From Candidatus Bathyarchaeota archaeon (lineage in GTDB: Archaea; Thermoproteota; Bathyarchaeia; Bathyarchaeales; B26-1): a DNA stretch of 11,699 nt. The notes under the pieces were generated by a model. That model was not told where the DNA came from, did not search any database, and was given only the letters and a program-made list of their open reading frames with translations. Below, piece after piece: positions 1 to 7,407 of the stretch. The DNA lies in the NCBI GenBank assembly GCA_018396795.1, contig JAGTRH010000023.1, positions 1 through 11,699 of the forward strand. The letters run 5' to 3'. The translations under genes were made by a program, and so were the position numbers. Each line of letters starts with the position of its first letter. Position 1 is the first letter of the stretch.

Positions 1-2
1 AT

Positions 3-1559
3 GGACATATCTCGGTAACTGGTAGAGCAAATATAGACTTATTCGACTATGCTGATGAATTTCCCGAAGTTAAAGTTAAAACATTAGAGAATATAGCAGA
101 CTATTTGGGCATCATGAAGATTGAGGAGAGAACATTAATTGAGGATGTCGACTTCGCTCAATATTGGGAGGATGAAAAGAAGAGACCATTACTAGTAAGG
201 TTTTCGATAGAAAATACAAAGTGCATAATGGGCATAACGGAGAGTATACTAGACTTTGCGATTCAGTTATCAAGTTTAGTGGGCCTGCCTCTAGACCATA
301 TTGGCACGGCGGCGGTGGGCTTTAGGGTTGAATGGTTTCTCATTCGCCACGCTTATGAGATTGGAGAGTTAATCCCAAAAAGGGTTGAAAGACCATACAT
401 CCCATACGCAGGCGCAATAGTTCTAGAACCTAAACCCGGAGTACACGATAATATTGCCGTTCTAGACTTTAAGGCCATGTATCCAAATATAATGATAACA
501 TATAATGTCTCGCCAGATACATATATACCGCCTGAGGAGCCGGAGCCGGTTTCGGGAGTTTATACGGCGCCGGAGGTCAATCATAGGTTCAGAAAAGAGC
601 CACCTGGTTTCTACCGCGAGGTCTTATTAAGGCTTATTAAAGCCAGAGATGAAATAAGGGCTGGTCTTAAAAGACTTAATCCAGAGAGTTCGGAGTATCG
701 GTTGCTTGATGCTAGGCAGAAGGCGATTAAGGTGATTACTAATGCAACGTACGGTTACGCAGGTTGGATAGGTGCCAGATGGTATATTAAGCCAGTTGCT
801 GAAGCAGTTACGGCGTGGGGCAGGTATACTATTTTGAGGACGATTAAAATAGCTAAAAGCCTTGGTTTGGAAGTTGTTTACGGTGATACAGATAGCATAT
901 TTATAAAGTATGAACGCGATAAAGCCGAAAAGCTATCAAGAATGATTGAAGAGAGTCTAGGCCTAGAGATAAAACCGGATAAAATATACTCGCGTATATT
1001 ATTCACAGAGGCGAAGAAACGTTATTGCGGGTTACTGCCCGATGGAAGGCTAGATATGGTCGGATTAGAAGTTGTCAGAGGAGACTGGGCTAATGTTGCA
1101 AAGAGTATACAGGAAAAGGTTTTGGAGATAATTCTAAAGGAACAATCGGCTAGGAAAGCCGTTGAGTATGTACGTAAATATATAATGGATTTAAGAGATA
1201 GGAAGGTTCCATACAGAGACTTAATTATTTGGAAGACGCTTACAAAGTCTCTTGAGGAGTATGAGGTCAAGGCGCCTCATGTCGAGGCTGCCAAACTACT
1301 TCAGAAGGAAGGTTGGACGCTAACTGTAGGTGACAAAATAGGTTACGTGATAACTTTGGGATCAGGTAAACTTTATGAGAGGGCCAAGCCGTATACTCTA
1401 GCATCATATAAAGATGTTGACCTGGAATACTATGTAACAAACCAAGTTATACCAGCGGCTTTAAGAATACTATCATTGTTTGGAGTTAAAGAGGATGAAT
1501 TAATGCCGCCAAAATCATCAAAACCTCAGACGCTTCTCGAGTTCTTCAAAAATACATAA
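3..1559 (+). CDS. DNA polymerase family B (PolB), 5' truncated
   Basis: Replicative-type family B DNA polymerase lacking its N-terminus; the frame is open to the left edge, so the visible 518 residues begin inside the 3'-5' exonuclease domain and the ATG at 105 is internal. All polymerase motifs are present: motif A DFKAMYPNI (visible residues 155-163), motif B K243-x3-N247-x2-YG251, motif C YGDTDS (293-298, Asp295 and Asp297) and the thumb KKRY (338-341). The linker after the exonuclease domain (VEWFLIRHAYE) is typical of archaeal PolB. The exonuclease Exo III motif, YSMED in Thermococcus PolB, reads FSIEN here (67-71), so both Tyr and the metal-binding Asp are replaced. The C-terminus ends TLLEFFKNT, a PCNA-interacting (PIP) peptide look-alike. 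It converges on dnaG with about 10 bases between stop codons. Identity is very sure; which PolB subfamily is not. Confidence 0.96.
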   Translation, partial: GHISVTGRANIDLFDYADEFPEVKVKTLENIADYLGIMKIEERTLIEDVDFAQYWEDEKKRPLLVRFSIENTKCIMGITESILDFAIQLSSLVGLPLDHIGTAAVGFRVEWFLIRHAYEIGELIPKRVERPYIPYAGAIVLEPKPGVHDNIAVLDFKAMYPNIMITYNVSPDTYIPPEEPEPVSGVYTAPEVNHRFRKEPPGFYREVLLRLIKARDEIRAGLKRLNPESSEYRLLDARQKAIKVITNATYGYAGWIGARWYIKPVAEAVTAWGRYTILRTIKIAKSLGLEVVYGDTDSIFIKYERDKAEKLSRMIEESLGLEIKPDKIYSRILFTEAKKRYCGLLPDGRLDMVGLEVVRGDWANVAKSIQEKVLEIILKEQSARKAVEYVRKYIMDLRDRKVPYRDLIIWKTLTKSLEEYEVKAPHVEAAKLLQKEGWTLTVGDKIGYVITLGSGKLYERAKPYTLASYKDVDLEYYVTNQVIPAALRILSLFGVKEDELMPPKSSKPQTLLEFFKNT

Positions 1560-1569
1560 TAATGACAGA

Positions 1570-2709
1570 TTAATCGAGTATGTCATCGAATGTCAATAAG
1601 TTTACGCTTAAAGGTTGCTTAACAACTTCAGATACGCGCGCTGCAATGAGATACTTAATGTTTTTCTCACTCGCTATATCAACAAGTCTCTGAGTTATTA
1701 TCCCATCAAATACTACAGTATTCACTCCTTCAAACTCCTTGAGTTTATCAGCGAGCTCGCTTACCGGAAGCTTTCCAATCCTCTCCATCCTCTCATTAAA
1801 GAGAACAGCCTCTAATGTTCCCTTAAGATTCTCTGCTGCCTCAACTATCTCTCTAGGCATGAGAACCTTCTTACGTTTCCGTCTACGTTCAATTATCTCT
1901 TCAACAAGAATCTTATTCTGAAGAGCTGTTTCAATTTCCTTTGCTGTTAAATCTTCAACCTCCTTACCTCTGGGGGCTCTAGCCACATATTTTATATTGG
2001 CAACTTGCAGCAGTTCCTTTAGGATAAGGTCACCGCCATGGTCTCCATCAAGGAAAGCCGTTGCCTCCTTCTCCCTAGCCAGTCTAATAACAGTTTCTGG
2101 TATCTTCACGCCTTCTAGGGCTATGACATTGTATATACCATGCTTTACAAGGTTTATTACATCAGCCCTTCCTTCGACAATGATTATCTCCTTAGCTGAA
2201 TCAACCTCCGGGCCAGCTGGAAGCTTCTCTGGTCCATATTCCCTTATCCTAGCCATTTTAAGTATTTCTGAGACTTCCCGGAATATCTCCTCTGTCTCAG
2301 GTATTGTTTCTAGGCTCCATTTATGGAGTATCTCTTTGGCCCTCTCAATTATTGCCTTTCGCTTAGTTTCTCTGACATCCTCAATTCTTTCCAAGATTAC
2401 GTGTGCTGAGCATGGACCAACCCTGTCTATGCTTTCAACGCTTGCAGCTATAATGGCGGTTGAAACCTTGTCCAAGCTTGTTGGGATGATTATTGTTCCG
2501 AAGGTTTTATTGTCTTTTTGAGATGTAATATCTACTTCTATTCTACCGATTCTACCAGATTTCTGAAGCTCTCTTAAATCAAGCTCCGTTCCAAACAGAC
2601 CTTCGGTTTGCCCGAAAACGGCGCCAATGACATCAGGCTTCTCAACTACTCCATCAACCTCAAATTTTGCTCGAATCACATATTTAACTGCAAATGATGG
2701 TGAAGCCAT
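1570..2709 (-). CDS. dnaG: Archaeal DnaG primase (TOPRIM)
   Basis: Archaeal DnaG, the bacterial-type primase homologue that in archaea is also found as a subunit of the RNA exosome. The N-terminal block KYVIRAKFEVDGVVEKPDVI and the GQTEGLFG segment are hallmark archaeal DnaG sequence. A TOPRIM domain follows: IIIVEGRADV (catalytic Glu at about residue 179) and FLDGDHGGD (Asp 221, 223 and 227), then the conserved APRGKEVEDLTAKEI. The C-terminal third is a basic helical stretch plus a small alpha/beta domain. The length, 379 residues, is near the family norm. An in-frame TTG at 2727 would add six residues, but its G is the first base of a GGAGGT ribosome binding site lying 10 bases before the ATG at 2709, so I take the ATG. 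It is the last gene of a leftward run, after the small TOPRIM gene, and faces polB. Confidence 0.96.
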   Translation of the reverse strand: MASPSFAVKYVIRAKFEVDGVVEKPDVIGAVFGQTEGLFGTELDLRELQKSGRIGRIEVDITSQKDNKTFGTIIIPTSLDKVSTAIIAASVESIDRVGPCSAHVILERIEDVRETKRKAIIERAKEILHKWSLETIPETEEIFREVSEILKMARIREYGPEKLPAGPEVDSAKEIIIVEGRADVINLVKHGIYNVIALEGVKIPETVIRLAREKEATAFLDGDHGGDLILKELLQVANIKYVARAPRGKEVEDLTAKEIETALQNKILVEEIIERRRKRKKVLMPREIVEAAENLKGTLEAVLFNERMERIGKLPVSELADKLKEFEGVNTVVFDGIITQRLVDIASEKNIKYLIAARVSEVVKQPLSVNLLTFDDILD

Positions 2710-2719
2710 AAATTTATCA

Positions 2720-2725
2720 ACCTCC
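2720..2725 (-). promoter_or_regulatory. Shine-Dalgarno GGAGGT setting the dnaG start
   Basis: GGAGGT on the minus strand, 10 bases before the ATG at 2709. It overlaps the alternative TTG at 2727-2725, so that TTG would lie on the binding site itself. This favours the shorter DnaG. Confidence 0.7.
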
Positions 2726-2863
2726 AAATTTCACAGAGTTTTACAGATTATTAATGATGCAATATCCTTCTGGAAATCGCCTCACTAATTTTACGATTTT
2801 TATTCACAATATTTATTTCGACCTAGCATATATTCTTTAATGTCGGAAGAGGCTCTGAAGGTT

Positions 2864-3298
2864 TTACCACACTAAACTCTGCTGAGAACGCCCTTCAATC
2901 TTTCTCTTTAAGGTCTCAACGTATGCCGCTAGTCCCTCTATATCTTTTACATCGCTGTTAAGTAATTGGGATAATTGTCTCCAAAAATTTAGATTTAATT
3001 TGACCTTTAATTCCTCGAGAACCTTAGATAGACGTTCCGTAAGTTCTTTACCATGCCTATCAAAGTCCATAAGCAGTATAACTTCTTTATCCCCCATGGA
3101 GGTAATCTTATCAACCATATCTTGGAGATTTTTTCCACAAGACTTAATAGCCAACATGTCGCTCTCTACACCTAAGGCTTTAAGGGACTCTATATCCTTT
3201 TCTCCTTCAACAACTAGCAGAGCGCCCATAGAGACTTCATCCTTCAACTTTTGAATTAAACAATTTATTCTCTCAAGTTTTCTTTCAAGGCTTGACAT
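2864..3298 (-). CDS. Small TOPRIM-domain protein (archaeal primase/RNase M5-like)
   Basis: A 144-residue stand-alone TOPRIM protein of the type found in archaea as a small primase-like or RNase M5-like protein (UPF0292-like). Seen: LVVEGEKDIESL with the conserved Glu31, then VILLMDFDRHGKEL with Asp78 and Asp80 forming the DxD metal site, and a basic helical tail ending in W144. There is no zinc finger or helicase-binding region, so it is not a bacterial-type DnaG. The ATG has GGAG eight bases upstream. It lies 60 bases after the F420-ligase-family gene and 154 bases before dnaG on the same strand, so two TOPRIM genes follow each other. A nucleic-acid role is likely from the fold; the actual substrate is unknown. 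Confidence 0.85.
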   Translation of the reverse strand: MSSLERKLERINCLIQKLKDEVSMGALLVVEGEKDIESLKALGVESDMLAIKSCGKNLQDMVDKITSMGDKEVILLMDFDRHGKELTERLSKVLEELKVKLNLNFWRQLSQLLNSDVKDIEGLAAYVETLKRKIEGRSQQSLVW

Positions 3299-3358
3299 AA
3301 CTTTAGCTCCAAACGCGAGGAATTACTATCTCAATATGAAATACAAATATTTTTCTTT

Positions 3359-4204
3359 TCAAGAAGTGTACAGTACTCTAACTATCACTATTGGTTTATG
3401 ATCCAAACTCCTAATCATGTCCCACGTAACACACGTCAAGCCAACGCCAAACTTTTCAACCATATCCCAAACAGTGCGTCCAGCCCCAAATCCTCTGGCC
3501 TTATTAGCCACTTCGGCAATGTCTAAGGCCAAGTTAACACTAATTTCAGCGCCAGCCAAAGCCAAGGGAGTTGATCTACTCTTAAGCCTTAAAGCTCTAC
3601 CCAAGACATAAGCCACGAAACCTAAAAGTGAATATATTCCTTTCAAGGGATGTGGACGGTGTGTAAAGTGGAGACCTCCAAAGGAATACGTCCTATCCGT
3701 GTCAGCTATCATGACAACAAGATTCTTTTTCAACTTATCTTTTAAATATAAATAAATCTCCTTAGCTTCGCTTTCAGGGTCTATCAGCGGCAAACTAACA
3801 TAAGCGTAGGGAAGATTGCTCCCATCTATACCACCCTCAGAACCCCACATTAAAGCTTGCAGAAAACCAGCGTATTTTAACGCAACCTCTTTATGCATGG
3901 CTCCCTCTCTGCGCGGATAATTTCTTAACCGCTTTATGTTTTTTTCCTTCAAGTGGCATATTCTTCCAAGAAAGTAGCCCCAAACAATCCTCATCCAAAA
4001 GCGGGCAATAAAAATTGCAAGAGAACTTGGCTTAACGTTTCTCTCATCGATTATAAATCCCTTAGCTACTGATAAGGCTTTCTCAGAAATAACTATTATG
4101 TCACCGTCAGAGACTCTTCCTTTAACGGCTTCTACTATTCTCTCCAAATAATTATCGCCGGGCATCCAGTAATCCGTTTTAATGGCTTCAGCTTTAAGTT
4201 TCAA
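3359..4204 (-). CDS. F420-ligase-family protein (CofE-like paralogue)
   Basis: Protein of the coenzyme F420-0:gamma-glutamyl ligase family (CofE), 281 residues against about 250 for CofE. Seen: PGDNYLERI near the N-terminus, GDIIVISEKALSVAKG (34-49), which matches the family's first conserved block, and GGIDGSN (124-130), matching the CofE GIDxSN block. The usual DTxGRPWRxG segment is replaced by DTDRTYSFGG (168-177) followed by a His/Pro-rich THRPHPLKG (181-189), so substrate handling may differ; I would not assert that it makes F420-polyglutamate. The start is TTG: no ATG occurs before residue 14, which would remove the first strand. No good ribosome binding site precedes it, but a TATA-like box lies about 22 bases upstream, fitting a leaderless mRNA. 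It is first in the leftward run TOPRIM-dnaG. Confidence 0.78.
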   Translation of the reverse strand: MKLKAEAIKTDYWMPGDNYLERIVEAVKGRVSDGDIIVISEKALSVAKGFIIDERNVKPSSLAIFIARFWMRIVWGYFLGRICHLKEKNIKRLRNYPRREGAMHKEVALKYAGFLQALMWGSEGGIDGSNLPYAYVSLPLIDPESEAKEIYLYLKDKLKKNLVVMIADTDRTYSFGGLHFTHRPHPLKGIYSLLGFVAYVLGRALRLKSRSTPLALAGAEISVNLALDIAEVANKARGFGAGRTVWDMVEKFGVGLTCVTWDMIRSLDHKPIVIVRVLYTS

Positions 4205-4220
4205 GGTAAAAACCCGCCAG

Positions 4221-4231
4221 CATATTATATC
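4221..4231 (-). promoter_or_regulatory. TATA-like box for the leftward F420-ligase-family gene
   Basis: On the minus strand GATATAATATG is centred about 22 bases before the TTG at 4204. With the usual archaeal 22-27 base TATA-to-start spacing, transcription would begin at or near the start codon. That agrees with the lack of a Shine-Dalgarno sequence. The call rests on pattern only. Confidence 0.4.
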
Positions 4232-4294
4232 AAGAATAATAAGGTCAGCCTAAAAGACTTTCATCTCCGAAATTAGATAAACGGTTATAGGAGG

Positions 4295-4312
4295 AAGATA
4301 ATATTTTATCTT
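4295..4312. repeat. 18-bp inverted repeat over the kinase promoter
   Basis: Perfect 7-base arms AAGATAA and TTATCTT around TATT. It coincides with the TATA-like AATATTTTATC (4300-4310). Being AT-rich, it may be a chance pattern, but its position over the predicted TATA box fits an operator. Confidence 0.35.
4300..4310 (+). promoter_or_regulatory. TATA-like box for the kinase/RNase J-like pair
   Basis: AATATTTTATC is centred about 24 bases before the ATG at 4329, with a purine-rich GGAGGAAG just upstream that could act as a BRE. This places transcription initiation near the ATG. The GGAGG at 4290-4294 would then lie outside the transcript. Confidence 0.4.
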
Positions 4313-4328
4313 GTTGGGAACAAGAACA

Positions 4329-6041
4329 ATGGTTCAGTTAGATATTGAGAAACTAAAATTGTTTACTTACGCTTCTATTGGAGAATATTTAGCTGACATT
4401 TTCGAAGCATCAATCTATGGGCCATATGCTGGAGAGTACGCTGATGAGAAAACATCCATTGATGTTCTAGTTATAGTAGAATCAAAAGAATCATTATTAA
4501 AGTGCATCTCTAAGCTCTTTGACTCTAAGAGAATACGCTTCTTAATCGTAGATAGAAGAAGCTTTGAGAGAGACGTGGAGAGTGAATGGCTAGGTGGTAT
4601 ACTTACAGAAAGCATATTAACTCCTTATATATCGATAATAAACCCTGATTATATTCGGTACCAAGAGGTTAAGGCTAAGAAGAGGATGGTATGCGACATT
4701 TTAAATAACCTAATCCTAAGCTTTCCGGAGATGTCGATGAATTTTATGATCAAGCCTGAATACTTCATGTTTGAGACGATAATGCGCAGGGCAACCTTGT
4801 TCCCGCCTATAGCCTATAGATTTTTGAACATTGCTAGGAGTGATGTAAAGAATAGAAATTATACTTTAATGATGAACGGATTTGAGGCTGCTCTTAAAGA
4901 TTTTATTAGCGAGGGAAAGCTTAAATTAGTTGATAATGAGTTTCTCAAGATATCTGAGGAATATATTGAATCTATACGAGCGAAACGTGGTCGTCGCCTA
5001 AGAAATTTATTTAAAAACAGCCGAACTAGAATTGTTCGTTACGTTTTAGGAATTTTCCCAAACATAATGGACTCGATACTGGACGATTATAGAATTTATA
5101 AAACATATTTGGCTGAAGGTAATGTTTTCGTGAATCCGGTACGAAAACTGGAGAATCCAAGAAAATACATCTTTATACCAACATCTTCGGGAACAGTATC
5201 ATTCACCGAAAGAATGTCCATAGAGGATTTTATAAGGAGACACATGCCTGAAAAGTATGCATTAAAACATAACATTAAAAGGTTAGGCGGTGTCCTTAAT
5301 AGCGTGTATATACTGAGGGTCGCTGAAAATGAAAAAGAAAGAAAAACCGTTGTTAAAGTGTTTAAGGACTGGTATGGGTGGAAATGGTTCCCCCTAACAC
5401 TCTGGGCATTAGGCACGAGAGATTTTACTGTAATGGGTAAAGCTAGACTTGAAAGAGAGTATGCAATAAACATGTTCTTATCAAATCATGGCATTAATGT
5501 TCCATCTATAATATACGTAAGCCCGGAAGAAAAAATCATCTTTCAGGAATATATTGATGGAATTAATGCTTCTGAAGTAATTAGGCAGTTATATAAAATG
5601 ACTGGAGATGAAAATGGAAGGGAAAAATTACTAGATGTTATTAGGCGAATTGGACGCGAACTTGCAAAAATTCACAGCTTAGGTGTATCAGTTGGTGACT
5701 GTAAACCAGAAAATATAATATTGTCTTCTGATGGAAGAATATTTTTTGTAGATCTTGAGCAGGCTGAAAGGAGTGGAGATCAAGCGTGGGATATAGCTGA
5801 GTTCCTTTATTATTCTGGGCACTATACTCTTTTACCATCTCTTAATATTATTGATGAAGAAGTAAAAGAGTTTATATATGGATATCTTGAATCTGGCGGA
5901 AAAATTGAGAATATCAAAAGGGCACTCTCTCCTCGCTATATAAAGGTTTTCAGTTTCTTCACGCCTCCGCATGTAATACTCGCGATATCTAACACTTGTA
6001 AAAGAGTGCTAAAAATGTTAACAATAGAAGAACCCAAGTAG
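4329..6041 (+). CDS. Nucleotidyltransferase-like/RIO-Bud32-type kinase fusion
   Basis: Two-domain protein of 570 residues from this ATG (576 from a TTG at 4311). The N-terminal ~125 residues resemble a nucleotidyltransferase fold: the YGPYAGEYADEKTSIDVLVIV segment matches the GS-x-DxD strand region, but the first metal Asp is replaced, leaving S-I-D. A helical middle follows. The C-terminal ~250 residues are a kinase of the Bud32/RIO/lipopolysaccharide-kinase type: VVKVFK with the ATP lysine, LEREY helix glutamates, IHSLGVSVGDCKPENI (catalytic Asp and metal Asn), FFVDLEQAE in place of DFG, and the later QAWDIAEFLYY helix. There are no transmembrane segments. The nearest GGAGG is 34 bases before the ATG and 16 before the TTG; a TATA-like box suits a leaderless ATG start. 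Kinase character is firm; the substrate and the activity of the N-domain are unknown. It is 27 bases from the RNase J-like gene. Confidence 0.82.
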   Translation: MVQLDIEKLKLFTYASIGEYLADIFEASIYGPYAGEYADEKTSIDVLVIVESKESLLKCISKLFDSKRIRFLIVDRRSFERDVESEWLGGILTESILTPYISIINPDYIRYQEVKAKKRMVCDILNNLILSFPEMSMNFMIKPEYFMFETIMRRATLFPPIAYRFLNIARSDVKNRNYTLMMNGFEAALKDFISEGKLKLVDNEFLKISEEYIESIRAKRGRRLRNLFKNSRTRIVRYVLGIFPNIMDSILDDYRIYKTYLAEGNVFVNPVRKLENPRKYIFIPTSSGTVSFTERMSIEDFIRRHMPEKYALKHNIKRLGGVLNSVYILRVAENEKERKTVVKVFKDWYGWKWFPLTLWALGTRDFTVMGKARLEREYAINMFLSNHGINVPSIIYVSPEEKIIFQEYIDGINASEVIRQLYKMTGDENGREKLLDVIRRIGRELAKIHSLGVSVGDCKPENIILSSDGRIFFVDLEQAERSGDQAWDIAEFLYYSGHYTLLPSLNIIDEEVKEFIYGYLESGGKIENIKRALSPRYIKVFSFFTPPHVILAISNTCKRVLKMLTIEEPK

Positions 6042-6056
6042 CTAAGCTTTATTATT

Positions 6057-6062
6057 GGAGGA
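6057..6062 (+). promoter_or_regulatory. Strong Shine-Dalgarno GGAGGA before a TTG start
   Basis: GGAGGA with six bases to the TTG at 6069. It supports TTG as the genuine start of the beta-CASP gene and indicates translation from a shared transcript with the kinase gene that ends 16 bases before the site. Confidence 0.75.
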
Positions 6063-6068
6063 GAAAAC

Positions 6069-7391
6069 TTGACCGCAAAGGTAATATTTTTTGGTGGAGT
6101 AAATGAGGTTGGCGGAAATAAAATTCTTATAATAGACGGTGATACAAAGATTTTCTTTGATTTTGGCGCATCCTTCTCATTAAGAGATAAATTTTATTCG
6201 GCGCCATTTCTTTCACCTAGGAGTGGATCAGAACTAGTTAACCTTGAAATATTGCCGAAAATAAAGGGAGTCTATTGTTTTGATGATTCAAAAACTGATA
6301 TAGATGCTGTTTTTCTCTCCCACTCGCACATGGATCACTCAGCCCACGTATCCTTCCTAAAAAGGGAAATACCAGTGTATTGTGGCGAGACAACAGCAAC
6401 CATACTTAATGCCCTAAGTGAAGTTCATATCGCAAATTTAGAATTTAACCTTAAAGGGATAAAGTTCAAAACATTCCGTACTGGCGACAAAATAAGGATA
6501 GGTTCTATCGAGATTGCACCAGTACATGTCGATCACTCTGTTCCAGGTTCATACGGCTTCATAATACATACATCATCAGGCACCATAATTTACACTGGAG
6601 ATTTTAGGCGACATGGTTTAAGACCTGAATTGACTGAAGATTTTCTATCATCTTCAGCAAATGAGAGACCTGAAGCTGTTATTTGCGAAAACACAAATAT
6701 GATAGCGGTTGAGTTCTCTTCAGAAAGCGAAGTTATGAAAAAACTTAATAATATAGTTAGCAGCGCATCTGGTTTAGTCCTAACTGAATTTGCATACGCA
6801 GACATCGATAGATTAAAATCATTTCATAACGTTGCCCTAAAAAGCGATAGACAATTAATAATCCCTTTAAAACAAGCCTATCTTCTTTATAAACTTAGTA
6901 CTGACCCCCACTTGAATATTCCAAAACTTGACAACGGATCAATCTTAATCTTTCGAAAGGAGAAGAAGAGATATTTTCGCTGGGAACAAACAGCTATGGA
7001 TTTAGGTGAAACAATAAGCCCCCAAGAGGTTTCTAAAAAGCAAAGCAACACGATCTTATCTATGTCGTTTTTTGATCTTAACTGGTTAGTTGACATAAAA
7101 CCATTACCGGGAAGCTGCTATATACTCTCTGCCTCGGAGCCTTTCAATGAAGAGATGGAAATGGACTTTAATAGGCTTATAAATTGGCTCGAACATTATG
7201 GTGTACCACAATATCATGTGCACGTTTCAGGACATGTAATGCCATTACATCTTAGGGAATCTATAAAAACAATTAAACCAAGAAAGATTTTCCCTATACA
7301 TGGATTATACCCAAAACTCTTCAGCAAATTCATGGGCGACCTTGCAAGTGAAATAATTATACCTGAGGTGGGGAAAGCATATGAAATTTAA
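6069..7391 (+). CDS. RNase J-like beta-CASP metallo-beta-lactamase protein
   Basis: A 440-residue metallo-beta-lactamase with the beta-CASP domain, the architecture of archaeal RNase J and related RNA/DNA-processing nucleases. Seen in order: FFGGVNEVGGN (strand 1), motif 2 SHSHMDH with His85, His87, Asp89 and His90, motif 3 His156 in VDHSVPG, motif 4 Asp178 in YTGDFR, a beta-CASP block around 236-270 (LVLTEFAYADIDRLKSF), motif B HVHVSGH (383-389) and motif C FPIHG (His411). All metal ligands look intact, so it should be an active two-zinc hydrolase, most likely a 5'-3' exo- or endoribonuclease. Length fits archaeal RNase J, but the sequence is divergent in the middle, so an exact family name is not claimed. 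It is cotranscribed with the kinase gene 27 bases upstream. A T-rich tract follows the stop. Confidence 0.85.
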   Translation: MTAKVIFFGGVNEVGGNKILIIDGDTKIFFDFGASFSLRDKFYSAPFLSPRSGSELVNLEILPKIKGVYCFDDSKTDIDAVFLSHSHMDHSAHVSFLKREIPVYCGETTATILNALSEVHIANLEFNLKGIKFKTFRTGDKIRIGSIEIAPVHVDHSVPGSYGFIIHTSSGTIIYTGDFRRHGLRPELTEDFLSSSANERPEAVICENTNMIAVEFSSESEVMKKLNNIVSSASGLVLTEFAYADIDRLKSFHNVALKSDRQLIIPLKQAYLLYKLSTDPHLNIPKLDNGSILIFRKEKKRYFRWEQTAMDLGETISPQEVSKKQSNTILSMSFFDLNWLVDIKPLPGSCYILSASEPFNEEMEMDFNRLINWLEHYGVPQYHVHVSGHVMPLHLRESIKTIKPRKIFPIHGLYPKLFSKFMGDLASEIIIPEVGKAYEI

Positions 7392-7392
7392 A

Positions 7393-7407
7393 TTCTTTTA
7401 TCTTTTT
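7393..7407 (+). terminator. T-rich tract, candidate terminator of the kinase/RNase J-like pair
   Basis: TTCTTTTATCTTTTT begins two bases after the TAA of the beta-CASP gene. Archaeal RNA polymerase can terminate on U-runs without a stem. It overlaps the likely promoter of the next gene, so it could instead be that promoter's TATA region. Confidence 0.4.

Noticed and set aside
105..107. ATG at 105 as the true start of the polymerase
   Set aside because: The frame continues upstream to base 3 with conserved PolB exonuclease-domain sequence (GRANIDLFDYADEFPE), so the gene is cut by the window edge.
1997..2521. 174-codon open frame on the plus strand inside dnaG
   Set aside because: Serine/isoleucine-rich product with no recognisable motif, lying antisense to the fully conserved DnaG sequence; a shadow frame.
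4290..4294. GGAGG as ribosome binding site for TTG 4311
   Set aside because: The gap of 16 bases is much longer than the 4-10 seen at other genes of the window; a leaderless ATG 4329 fits better, although TTG 4311 cannot be excluded.
5096..5473. 125-codon open frame on the minus strand inside the kinase gene
   Set aside because: Antisense to the kinase ATP-binding region; no ribosome binding site logic and no family resemblance.
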